A DNA stretch of 64,000 nucleotides, taken from Stachybotrys elegans (Eukaryota > Ascomycota > Sordariomycetes > Hypocreales > Stachybotryaceae). Position numbers and translations under genes: made by a program. Each line of letters starts with the position of its first letter. The stretch's first letter is position 1. Location: assembly GCA_020746835.1 (NCBI GenBank), contig JAGPNK010000008.1, forward strand, positions 186,001 through 250,000, read 5' to 3'. The notes beneath the pieces are model-generated. The model saw only the letters and a program-made list of their open reading frames with translations, was not told where the DNA came from and made no database searches. Positions 20,645-31,530 of this stretch are shown here, in pieces.

Positions 20645-23600
20645 GGTGCTAGTTGGTCTTGGCTAGACCTGGAGGATTGATATAAAGACGGCGAGAGGCA
20701 ATCGACCTAGTGATGCCCATGTAGATACTAGGAGGATGAATTTGTGGAAGTGGTGAGTGGCAGGATAGATAGATCAGCGGATTATCCTTGAAGTCGGTAT
20801 TGCCCTCCGGGTGCCTGCCTCCCTACTAAACGTAGGTACCTACTAAGGGATGCACTTGGCGGATGTTGTGCCAAATGACGGCAGCTGCAAGGGGCCAGCC
20901 AATGGCAGTTGCCAAACAAGAAATTTGCAGCACAGCAACGGCCATCTTCCAACACCGAAATCAACACTTCACCTCGGTATTGTCTGTCATATCTTGGGTT
21001 AACAGACCCCGGCCGCCTAGTGTTTACAAAAGAAAAGAAAAGAAGCACGCCCTGTCGATGAGCCGCCCTCCTACCGGCTTGGCTGCTCCAGCATACACAC
21101 AAGAGCATTCCGATAACGCCATGCTGCATATCAACCGACCCGCCGGTTGTCTGCATATCATCTCGGCTACCAAAATGATCCCCAGTTTTTGCCGTGGCTA
21201 GACAAGGAAACAAAGGAGGGCCCCCTTCCGCGGCACACCCACGACGCGCGTGCGGCTCTCGGAAGACGACAGGAAACGACCGACATGGTAAAATATGCTG
21301 CCTGCCCACATCAATGCGAGGCCAGAACGAAAAAGGAAGTAGGGTCAGAATACGTGCAACGACTCAAGTTGAAACCACACTAGCCCGTGAGCTGAAGGTG
21401 TTCGGCTGATCAAGCCGACATTGGCAGCCAATGCCTGTTTGGCAAACCTTCTTGAGTCATCATCCAGGTTGCCAGGCTCGTGTAGCTCAACAACAAACAG
21501 CCACGGTATCCAGCCTTGGGCCGACAAACACATCAGCCATCCTGTATGGGTAACTACCTGTCATAGTGGGAATAGTGGCTGATGAGAACAGAAACCGCTT
21601 CCGTCCCCTGACCAGGGCCCGCGCAACCGGGACATCTGCTCCGCGGAGCTGCTAATGAGCCTGGGTCACTCAGCATGCGCCATATAACGTGTAGGAATGC
21701 TGGGTGTCTATGAGCCTTGGACTCTTCATATACGCCTAGGCCACAAGCGGGAACTCGTGTTGGCACGCAGAACAACCTTCTCCACGTGGTCAAGCACCAG
21801 CATCTTCCCGTGCGCAACCTTTGGACCTGTCAGTACGCTGTCAGAACTTTGGGACGTCTCACCAGGCTCTCTCTCATCCTGCAGTCAGCCGATGGGATGC
21901 CACGCCGATAGAGCCTTGCGGTGTGTGCCACAGCTGCACCGACCACCATGCGCACAGCTATGGAGCTTCCACTCCCGCTCCCAGGGGGATGCCATGCCGC
22001 CAGCATCGTCCCGTCTACAAGGGGCGCTTTGCTTGCGCGGTCCCCGTCTTCTTGATCGCCAACGGCACGTTGGAAGCACGGCATATCACATCGTCACTTC
22101 AAAGCTCGCTCATGTCTTGCTGTGTTACCCTCGATGGCGTGAGTACAAAGTTGCACTAGGAGTACTGGCATGATGAATCTAGGTAGGTTCATGCCACGTC
22201 GATGTTAGGCTGATGTTGGTGATGTGCAATGCAAGTTGGGCTTGCCGTAACCGCAGCAGGTCAGGCAGGAGGTTAGGCAACACTATGCCACACATGAGTG
22301 CTCTTGTCTCATTGTCTCTTCCATCTGACGGGACAGGTCCACCCCCTCCGTCACCCTGTCTTAACAAAACACCCTGTCCTCATAGCGATGTATAACATTA
22401 AGGCGTTTATGCTCGGTTCCCGCTGCATCTGGGAAATCGAACTCAACATTTATTCAAGGGCTAGACACCCTGTTTGCTCTGATCGAGGCCGGCCAGGCGC
22501 CTCTCCTTGGTACATTGCTCCGAACCCCATTTCTATAGTCTTCCTGCTTTTGCACAATTCCTCCGGTCAAACTCCATCCAACATATAACCGATTGTTTAA
22601 TCCCGGGAATCAACGCAAATTCACCCAGAGACGACCCAATATTCTTCATTCAGGGGCTACACCACCAACACATGAGTGGACGCAAGGTTAAAAACGGCAT
22701 GGCCCGAGTTCTAGTCGCAAGGAGTCCCGCAGTAGCCGCAGCACCGTCCTGGGATCACCCAGACCTCTTGTCCAGCTTTGGCGCAAGTCGGACAGCGCGT
22801 TCCAGGAGCCTATGTGTGTCTCCTGGTAAGAGGAGCCCTTGCCATGGTAGCGGGTTGGCTTACCTTGGGGTGTCGTATTATGGCTTGGCGCGCCGTCGAC
22901 GCAGTTAGCAAGCTTATTTCGACATCATTCGGCGTGGCCTCCCCGAGGAGCAGCAGGTGTAGTTGGCTAGAGCAGGTAGGAGACGGCATGTTGATCATGG
23001 TGTGAATGTTATCACAGCACGACGACGGAGGCAGAAACGGCGAAATGGTAAAAGTAAGAATCGACTTTTTGCGTCTTTTGCCAAGGACAAGGGAACGAAG
23101 GTGTTCGTCGAAGGGAACGGGCTCGCGTTTTATGGTTTTCCCCCACGACCACGACTTACTCGCGGCACCTTCACTTGGCGTACAAATTGGATGCGGCCGC
23201 GTGCCGTCGTGGCACATCCACGAACACAAAACCATAAGATGGGAACATGGGTGGAGGACAAGGACGGAGGCCTGAGCACTGCGGCCGCCTCCTTTGTCTG
23301 TCGTCTCGGCTCATCACATACTATAGGAGGGGATCAAAGACGTGGCATCAAGGGGGAGGTACTGGGGCAAGGTGGGAGATCCCGGAGGCGTCTGCGACAT
23401 GAAAGTATCTCGGGAGACGCGCCCGTTGTGTCTAGGAGGATGCGATACAAGAGAACCGCCTGATCTGCTGCTCTCCCATGCCACAAGAGGGGACAAGCGT
23501 ACGAGGCGGAGTCAGTAGGCCCCCTCCCCAAGAAGTGAAGCCCATGTCGTTGGGCCACCAAGGAAGTGGATCGAAGGGACTCGCGATACGCTCTGAGCAG

Positions 23601-24340
23601 TGGGGAGGTCGTCTGGTTGGGATGTGTAGACCAGGACTTCGCGAAGGGTCCAAGAGAGTGGGGAGGGGGGGGGGGGGCTGATAGCGACAATACGTCAGTA
23701 GTGCAAGTCATAGCAGTGTCATGTATCCTTCTAGACTCTGGTTCCCATGTGGCCGGCAGACGGTTCGGGGCAATCAACCATAGGCTCAATGTAGGTAGGG
23801 TGGGAGCGGAGGGGAGCAGAGTAGGAGTAGGAGTGGGCGGAGGGCGGAGGGCGGAGGGTGGGTGTCGTCGTATGACGAGCCCGGATAGATGATGGGAATA
23901 GCCGAACTAACTACATCCTTCTCCAAGTTTCTTTCACCGGCTCGCTCGTCATCGCGTGTGGCATTGCCGGTTCCGGTCCGTCCACGACATCACATCCGCC
24001 AGACCTATTTGAGAGCATGGGAAGTCGGTTTCAGCAAACAACCAGCCTTTGGATCTCGGATCTCAGAATACCCGCCCGACTCCCTCCCTCCCATTCTTTT
24101 CTTCGGCGCTTGTCAGGAGCTTGTGTCTGTGCATAGAGAGCAAAGCAGCATCTCTCGAAAACGCCACTCGAGATGCCAAAGCGCCCCCCGTTCCCAGCGG
24201 CTGTCGCAGTCCCGACTCTCTGGCCCGGGTAGCCCACATGGAGCCCAGAGCCATGAGGTCACCTTGGCCAGTACCCGCCCATGGCCCGGCAAGTTCCAAG
24301 AGCCCGGGATGACAAGGGCGGGGAGAGGCGGTCACTCGTA

Positions 24341-24371
<31 letters not shown>

Positions 24372-25511
24372 CAAAGCGGTATATGCGACCCTGAACACGC
24401 CCCTCCAACAAAGAGTCTAGATCACCTACCTGACTGATAGAAACTGTAAACCATCTACACCGACTCTTTGTCCTGACCCATGCCCTGCAAGTGCAGGATC
24501 GGAAATCCTTGGCTTCCCAAAAAGAAGAAGAGGGAGGAGGAGGAGGACAAGACAGGCTATGGTGGCTCGTCTGCTTGCTTCTGCGAGTTTGGAATGGGAC
24601 GAGCCGCCAACTCCACAGCTGTCAGATATCGCGGCCGACAGTACCGGATACTACTAGTAGTATATGCATCTCCCACCGCCGGCTTTTATCGGGCAGTTTT
24701 GGGGTGGTCCAGGGAGTGAAATCACATGGGAGCCGCGCCCTGCGCAGCATTTCGTCACCGCTGGCCAGGGACGTTGCATGCGCTTGCAGATAAACCTGGG
24801 GAGTATGCTCCGTATCATATAGCAGCCTTCATTATTGCTCCGGGACTAAGGGTGACCTTCCCTCCAGGATTTAATCGCCCGTCGATACGTTCCTGTACAT
24901 GCTTGCAGCAGATGTGAGCTGCCCGTCTGCTCATTGTAGCTGAATTCGAATTACCAGCCCGGTGGTCAGGTCATGTCATGTCGGCCCGGACCTGGAGCAT
25001 CATTTAGCGAGCGCCACGGCTATCGTTACCCCACGACCCACCAGCCACTGCCAGGACAAGGTGGGGGTCGAGAGCAGCAAAAAGCGACGGGTCATTTCAC
25101 ATACATACATAAATTCAACGAACCAGCATGCGTTCGACCTGAGGGACAGTGTCTTTTGAAACCCTTGATCCAAAATCTTGTTTGAATTCAGTCTGAAACA
25201 AAACACCAGGGGCACTTCTCGCTGGTAATACATGTGCCGTGGATCCATCTATCCCATGCCCATCCCGAAGCTGCGCCGACGCTATCCCAGTCCAAAACAA
25301 AAGAAAAAAAGATGCAGATGCAGATGCAAAGAGAGACAAAATCCCAGGGTATGTGCCAGTTCCATCCAAAGATATACAACGACAAGTTCGATATTGAGAT
25401 CGAAAGCGTAAATGGGAGAGTGAAAAAAAAAATGGAAAAGAGGAAAGATGCCAAGCAGCTCACTTGCAGGGCAATATGCCGTCGTCGCAAGCTCATGTCC
25501 TAACAATGACG
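20645..25511. other. Gene-poor interval (4.9 kb)
   Basis: No recognisable gene. Open frames are short and overlap on both strands. Simple sequences seen: a TAGGTACCTA cluster (20831-20850), a run of 13 G (23665-23677), repeats of ggcggag (about 23836-23862), a (GA)n tract (24344-24370) and atgcag repeats (about 25311-25328). The left part is the promoter of the LYC1-like gene; the right end is the 3' flank of the PLC gene. Confidence 0.5.
24344..24370. repeat. (GA)n microsatellite
   Basis: Uninterrupted GA dinucleotide tract of about 27 bases. Neutral simple repeat unless shown otherwise. Confidence 0.9.
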
Positions 25512-27901
25512 TCATTGCCACCTTTTGTGAATCTTGACCAGAAGCTTCGCATCAGGAATGGGGAAACCCCTCATGTCGAAGAGCTGGATAAAGCGGTATC
25601 CCGCCTTGAGGCGGTCAAGGCGGATGCAGGCCCAAGCCAGGGTCGGCGAGCCGACCAGATGCGATTCGTCTTCCACCTTGAAACTGTAAACGAGATTAGC
25701 AACATGGTACTTAAAACCCAGAATGACCATCATGACATACCGAAGTAGCCCGAGCTCCTCCACCACCTTGGGGACTTTGGTAAACTTGAGGACGGCGCCC
25801 TTGCATCCAAACGAGGGGTGGTCTGACCTGCCCGCCTCCGTCTTCTGCTTATAGGTGCACTCGTGGCCCTCCTTTTCTTGGCCCTCTGGCTTCTCGACGT
25901 GCAGCTCCGCCTTGATCGAGGGTCGCATGTCGCTGGCGCCACGCGAGCTGTTGTCGTCGTCTTCCGTGTCGAGGGGGATATTTTGGCCAGCAAATACGGT
26001 AATCTCCAGATCCAACGTGCGACCTGGAGCCGCCTTGTCCTGAGTCACGATGCACTTGGAGGCCGGGGTGCCCTGATAGCCGGGCGGCTTCAGCACCCAG
26101 CCTTTCTCATCGGCAAACATGCCCTCGTTCAGCATCATGCCCTCATCCATGTTCTGCCAGTTCATGGCAACCATCTGCACGCCCTTGCGCCAGAACAAGC
26201 TCGGGTCGGGATTGGAGCTGAAGATGCGGTGCCCCGAAGGGAACGCTCGCATAAAATAGTTCTTGTTGTGAGTAAACACATCGCTGTGGGCTTCCTTGTT
26301 GAGCTCCAGAATTCTATATTCGCTAATGGAGAAAATGTGCGCGGGCAACTTGGCTTGGGGCGATTGGAGGCTGCGGAAATGCTCGCTCCTCGTGTACACA
26401 GCCAGATCGCCCAGAGCCTGGCAGATGGTGACCTTGCGGTTGTTCACCTGTGAAGGAATTTGTGGCGAAGTGTTGGATTTGATAGGCTCCGGGTGCTCAT
26501 CCTCGGAGCTGGACGCGTCCTCGTCATGAGCAAAGACAGCAGGTAAAGAAGACGTATCCTGCGGTACCACGATCCCGGCTTGGGCTCTCTTGACCTTGAC
26601 CAGAATCTTATTGCGCAAGTCGCCCAGCGTAGGAACTCGGAATTTGGGATCGAGGCCCTCCATAGGCTTGGAGATGAGCAGGTCACCCCATTCCTCCTTC
26701 ATGATCTTGACCATGACTGCCTGTTGCTCGTGGTCGGCATGGACCTCTAGGCTGATGATTATGGGAAGGTCGCTGTCTATAAAGGCAGATCTCTTAATGG
26801 TTCGGCATACCTCGCGGAACCCACACGGGGGAGTAAGGGTCCAGCCGTGGGTGACGATGGGCTCTCCGCGGGGCATCTGCTGCCGGGGGCGCGCACGGGC
26901 AGCACGAGAAACATCCAACCTATCCGAGGTGTCGGCCGGCATCAGGTTGGCAAGGCTCGACTTTGGGGTTGTTTCGTTGAGCGTGTTGCTGTTGGCACTG
27001 ACGCTGCGAGCATGGCTGACTGGCCGGTCATTTCGATCTCCCCAATATTCCTCGACAGTATCTATAACGGTGGTCGCGACGTTGGGGAACGAGCTGCCCG
27101 ATAAGCCCCGGGAGTGGTCTCGTCGGGGAGACTTGGATCGACTCGTGGGTAAGTGGACGTCGCCATTCCAGACATCGATTTCGATACAACGGCATCCTCG
27201 CAACAGCACCTGTAGTAAGTCAGCAATGATTGCACATAAACAGTTGGCGGCGAGACTGGACAGTAAAAACTCACATTTTCGTATGCCTCTGGCGAGCTTC
27301 TAGATGCCAGTTGATTGCCGACTAGGTAGGTATTGTGGCTGCTGTTGATGAAGTAGTTGGTAATGGGCTTGGACAAGTCCTTGGGTGGAAGGGGCGCCAG
27401 TGCTTCCAATGTGTAGTACTGCAGCCATACGAACTTAAACTCTCCTCGATCATATGCTTCTTGCTTCAGGTCCACGTCCGGTTCTTGCTGTACATTCTTG
27501 AGGAAGTCTTCAAACTTGGCCTTGGAGAGCAGGGTGTCCTGGCCTCGCAACGAGTCGTAGACGTGGTCTATAGCCGCGTATATCTCAGTGGTGAAGTGGG
27601 TTTGGGTCGGTCTCTGAGAGCTATCGGTCGATAGGTTGTCGGGCAGATGTGTCTTGTTGTATGTGTTGGGGTTGGGCGAGATGACGATGCTGGCTGCAAT
27701 CATGCGCCCTAGTATGGAGCGAGAATCGCGGTTGGAGTCTCCAAAGATGTTTATCGTCATTGCGCGCCTCTTCCTCTGCTTGGGTTCGCCATCGTTGTTA
27801 GCACGACGGCGCCAACGCTGTATGTGTTAGCTGGTTGGTCGAACAATTATGGGATGGGCTGCACGGGCAAGACGTACGACGAGGCCGCAAACAAGAGACA
27901 T
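25512..27901 (-). CDS. Phosphoinositide-specific phospholipase C (PLC-1 type)
   Basis: Four exons join in phase: 27901-27878, 27817-27275, 27209-25741 and 25683-25512, giving 735 residues. It hydrolyses PIP2 to diacylglycerol and IP3 in a Ca2+-dependent way. Seen: an N-terminal EF-hand-like helical region; the X box with [19 protein letters not shown] (first catalytic His), [11 protein letters not shown] (Ca2+-binding Glu/Asp) and [12 protein letters not shown] (second catalytic His, about 310); the Y box with [35 protein letters not shown] and GWVLKPPGY; then a C2 domain ending [20 protein letters not shown]. The last intron restores [12 protein letters not shown], as expected for C2. About 99 Ser/Arg/Asn-rich residues (206-304) are inserted inside the X barrel. 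The first exon is only 8 codons (MSLVCGLV) and is the least certain part. Confidence 0.92.
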
Positions 27902-30045
27902 TGTGGTCGAACGGAGGCAGAGGAACCGGCTCTCGCAATCGAGCTCGGGGGGAACCCCAAGGATAAAGTCGATGGGATGGGATGATGAGTCGTTTTCGCG
28001 TCTATTGACTGAAAAAAGGGTGCCGGTCGCTGGGCATCAGCCGCATTACCGTGTCTGGTGAGACATGCGTCGGCGAATACAGGTCGAGATGCAAGCAATT
28101 GGGGGTCTGTCTCAGTGAGGGGTCCTCCCTCCCACACAAAGGCCGAGAACGATCGATGCGTATGTTAAGATGCCAGCAAGTACGACAACCAGGGCGAGGG
28201 GTTCTAGGTCAGGGCAGACGTCGGGTTATGGCAGGGAAGGAGAAAATGAGAGTTGGAGCAGAAGAAGAAAAGAAGAAGAAAAAAATGACGGACAAGAGGT
28301 GGTGATCAATCAACCCGTCAGACAAGTCCAGCTTGACAGGGGAGGAGAGCAGTGAAGCGAATGGATGGCCAAAAGGCGACCATGCACGTAGAGGTACAGG
28401 TACCTGGGCGGCGACCTGAGTACGGACCACCTGAGGGCCGATGCGGCGCATGGCATAGGTGGGCCTGGGAATCTATGGTGCAGCTGAGCAGTCACCGAGC
28501 ACTGTGGCCAGAAGCGCTCTAGGGGCCAGAGGTGCAGGAACTCCAGGCTGGCGCTAGCGCATCTCCCTCCCGCGACGTACCAGTACACGAACCTTACGGG
28601 GTGCGGGCTGGACGGGGCTCCACAACGCCCCGTCAATCAAGCTCCTGTCCCTCTCGCCTGTGCTGGCGCTGGTGAACTGAATTGGATTTACATACGTGAC
28701 GCTGGTGATCGGCCTTTGACAGAGAAGACGAGAGGTGATCAGCGCTGCTTGTGACGGATTCGCCGACTGTGGAAGTTCGTCTCTTCCCATCCTGTCCTTT
28801 TGGTCCACCGATGCCCTTCCTGGGCCTCAAGCGAATGGCACCACCGGAGGGGACCGCCCTGGTCAGTCTGCAATGCAGAGGTAAGCTCTTATCAGGGGCT
28901 TGTGACCCCAGCAGGCAAATCGGGGGAAAGAAAAAAAAAAAAGTGAGGCTCCAGAGCTGAGAGGCAATGCCAACGACTTGTGGCCTGCTGGCCTCCCCCA
29001 CAGCCTGCGGTTTCGACATCGGCCGTTCCATCTGCCTCTCCCTCTCTCGTCCTAGCTCTGCAGCTACAGATTGCTCAAGGCGTGCTGGCCGTCGAATGGA
29101 GAGATATGGTTGAGCTTGGGGAAGCCCTTCAACTAGCAGTCCGAGGTGGAGGGTGAGGTGGGGAAAGGAGCCGCTAGCGAGCTGCAGCACAGCCCTAACG
29201 CTGGCCCAGGTGCAGGGGGGCAGTAGTCTAGCCCCCTGGGAGGAGGGCCAAATGGAACACGAGCTGATTGGAGCAGCATGGAAGACATCGACACAATACA
29301 GCCGATTCAGTCTTATTATTTCCCATCATAACGATGACGTCTGATCAAAGTAGGTGGGCATCGGCCTTGAAGCACATCTGCGTGGATAGCACGGGCGATA
29401 CTATACTCGCGGACAAAAGATGAAAGGAGGTAAACCTGGAGGTCAGCATTTCCGCTGTCAGCAGCACATAGCACGTTCCTCTACGTGTGCCAATCAGGAG
29501 TCTCTCCCCCAAATCCAACCCACCATCCAAGAGCTCGCCTCGACGATGGGCCCGCCTCGGCTGAGGGAGCAGTCGGTGCTGGTATGGTTGGGTAACATCG
29601 TTGATGACAGGCGGGGAAGAAACTTGCACAATCCGGGCCAGACGCTCGCATGGCTCGTTTCGTCGTCTGTTGTCGCACTGCAACTATCGTCCCATCCCAT
29701 CTCCACTTACCCCTGCTCTTGCCAGGCTGGTAATTAGAGACGAGGCTACGGGCTTGTGTCCAAAACCGGCCCTCCGTAATGATCATCCAAGTCTTGGAAT
29801 ATGGTTGATCGCAATGGGTCTGTCTGGCATGCCTAGCGCTTTCTGCTATTTTTAGGCCCCTGTGGCAAGTCCCGTTCCAGTGGATGCGCTTGGTAAGCTC
29901 TTCATCTCCTTTCCCCGTTGTCCTCATGCTATGGGAAGAGCATTCATTGCATCGTACGGAGTACGGGGTAGTAGATTGAAAACATTTCCAGGTCGAACGG
30001 GACCCCATGTTTTAGTGCTTGTGTGGTTTGTAGGCTATGTGTTTC

Positions 30046-30067
30046 GTGTGTGTGTGTGTGTGTGTGT
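30046..30067. repeat. (GT)n microsatellite
   Basis: GT dinucleotide tract of about 22 bases in intergenic DNA. Confidence 0.9.
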
Positions 30068-30853
30068 CGCTCGGCAATCGATGTTGCTGCGCCCCGGCGG
30101 CCTGACGATACAGCCACCTTAGGCAGCACCCGGCCAGCACAGCAATCTTTCTGCTGCAAGCTGCCCTTGTGCACACCGAGAAACGGTGCTTGCTGCTCCT
30201 CCTCCGGGCGCGCGGGGGAATCGGAGGCGCAGCACCGTTGGGTGTGGGGCCGGGCAACATCCACCAGCCACCTTCTTGTACATGAATGAGGTCATGGCCA
30301 GCAAAGAGGCAGCCTCGAACATATCATAGAACAGTATTAGTGTATCGTCATGGCTTCCGACAGCGGAGAAAGCTAAGACTGGTCATTTCATCAGGAAATC
30401 CCTTCAACCACTGCTTCACTGTGGCTCGTATATTCAGCGGATATATGTCTGGCGTTGGCGCCTTATACCTGAGGGACAGAGTAGGTGGTAAGTTTTAACT
30501 GTTGTTGCTACCTACCCATATCTACCTTGCCTAGGGCTCAACAAGATTAAGATGAAGAAGAAAGGCGGTAGCGGCGAAAGAAGCAGCAACAGCCAAGACA
30601 CCATTCTAAAGCAGGCGCTGAGTGCTTTCTTCCTCCTGGAACTGAGCACATTGGATTTCTAAGGAGGGCTTCTTGAAGATACTCCTGACATGCAAATCAG
30701 GTACACATACTATAAAGAAGCAGCCTAGATCCATTTCTGAGGCGGTCGGTCAGAGCAGTGGCGCTTCAAAGGTACTTATATACCAAGCAGGAAACCCAAA
30801 GAGACGAGGGAGGAAGCAAAACAGGAGAGAGAGAAGTTTAAAAAGGCAAAATC

Positions 30854-30946
30854 CCCCAGCGCCCGGAATCGAACCAGGTCCAGACGCCCCCTTTCGGGCA
30901 CTACCGAGAGTGTGTCAAACGCCGATGCACCATACACCACACTGGT
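30854..30946 (-). tRNA. Intron-containing tRNA gene, anticodon reads GAC (Val)
   Basis: On the minus strand a tRNA can be folded. The acceptor stem is ACCAGTG/CGCTGGG (six pairs, A1-G72 unpaired). The A box is TGGTGTATGG and the B box a perfect GGTTCGATTCC. The T stem is CCTGG/CCGGG, the variable loop 4 bases, and the anticodon stem GGCGT/GCGTC closes only if an intron of about 24 bases is removed after position 37. TTTT follows within 3 bases of the 3' end, as for RNA polymerase III. The loop then reads TT-GAC-A, a valine anticodon that eukaryotes normally lack (they use IAC). The D stem has two G-U pairs. This could be a functional odd tRNA or a decayed copy; isotype confidence is low. Confidence 0.65.
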
Positions 30947-31139
30947 TGCTAATCCTACGCTAGGAAGCAATATATGACGAAGCTTGGCCACCAGCACACA
31001 GTGCTTCCACTCTCCTTGCTTCCCTCTTTCGGGAATATTAAAACGACTGGTTGCCAATATCGGGACTCGCCGTATACCAGCTGCCAGCTCTCGCGCACGT
31101 ATATACCGAATTCCCGACTCGGCCACCGACGGCAACACC

Positions 31140-31530
31140 ATGGGTCGCCAAGAGGAAGACGAGGTCCGATCTTGGGGATTCTCCAACGTTTTCGAATGGA
31201 CAGATCCCCCGTAAGTCGAAAACACGCCTTGATAGAGAGAGTCATTCTATCTGCCATGACATCTTGTCTTCTCTCTCAACACCACGTCTTGAATGAGCAC
31301 ATGTTGACCTGTATGCTGTCATATCCAGAAACTCCCATTACCCACCGCACTCACATGCCGGTGTCACCACTCATCTCATTCTGAAAGGGGATCTGACCAT
31401 CTGTTATCCCAATGAGAGCAACCGGGAGAAGAAGCACTACGGCGTCGGCTCACGCATCGACGTCAAGGCTGGTCAGGTGCACGAGGTTTGGATCGGAGAG
31501 GGGGGCTGTACCATGATCATTGGGGATTGA
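31140..31530 (+). CDS. Small single-domain cupin protein
   Basis: Two exons, 31140-31210 and 31329-31530, join in phase (CC + A) and encode 90 residues. The 118-base intron has good GTAAGT and CAG ends. The protein reads from an N-terminal RSWGFSNVFEWTDPP into the cupin beta-barrel. Motif 1 appears as HYPPHSHAGVTTHLILKG, with potential metal ligands His31, His33 and perhaps His39; the usual Glu is not in its expected place. Motif 2 is GSRIDVKAGQVHEVWIG with His75. Cupins of this size bind a metal and act as isomerases, dioxygenases or sensors; the substrate is unknown. The exons are too short to stand out as open frames, so the evidence is the domain pattern crossing the intron. The tRNA gene lies 200 bases upstream on the other strand. 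Confidence 0.8.

Larger units (their letters stand above)
27902..31139. other. Intergenic region with a tRNA gene
   Basis: About 3.2 kb between the divergent PLC and cupin genes. Apart from the tRNA gene at 30854-30946, no gene is recognised. A (GT)n tract lies at about 30046-30067 and an A-rich tract near 28928-28943. Confidence 0.5.

Noticed and set aside
23665..23677. Run of 13 G as a possible regulatory G-quadruplex
   Set aside because: A single homopolymer in an otherwise featureless interval is more simply a neutral simple repeat or an assembly-prone tract.
30860..30946. Reading the tRNA as Gln (TTG) or Ser (TGA)
   Set aside because: The alternative anticodon stems do not close, and the 4-base variable loop excludes serine and leucine types.
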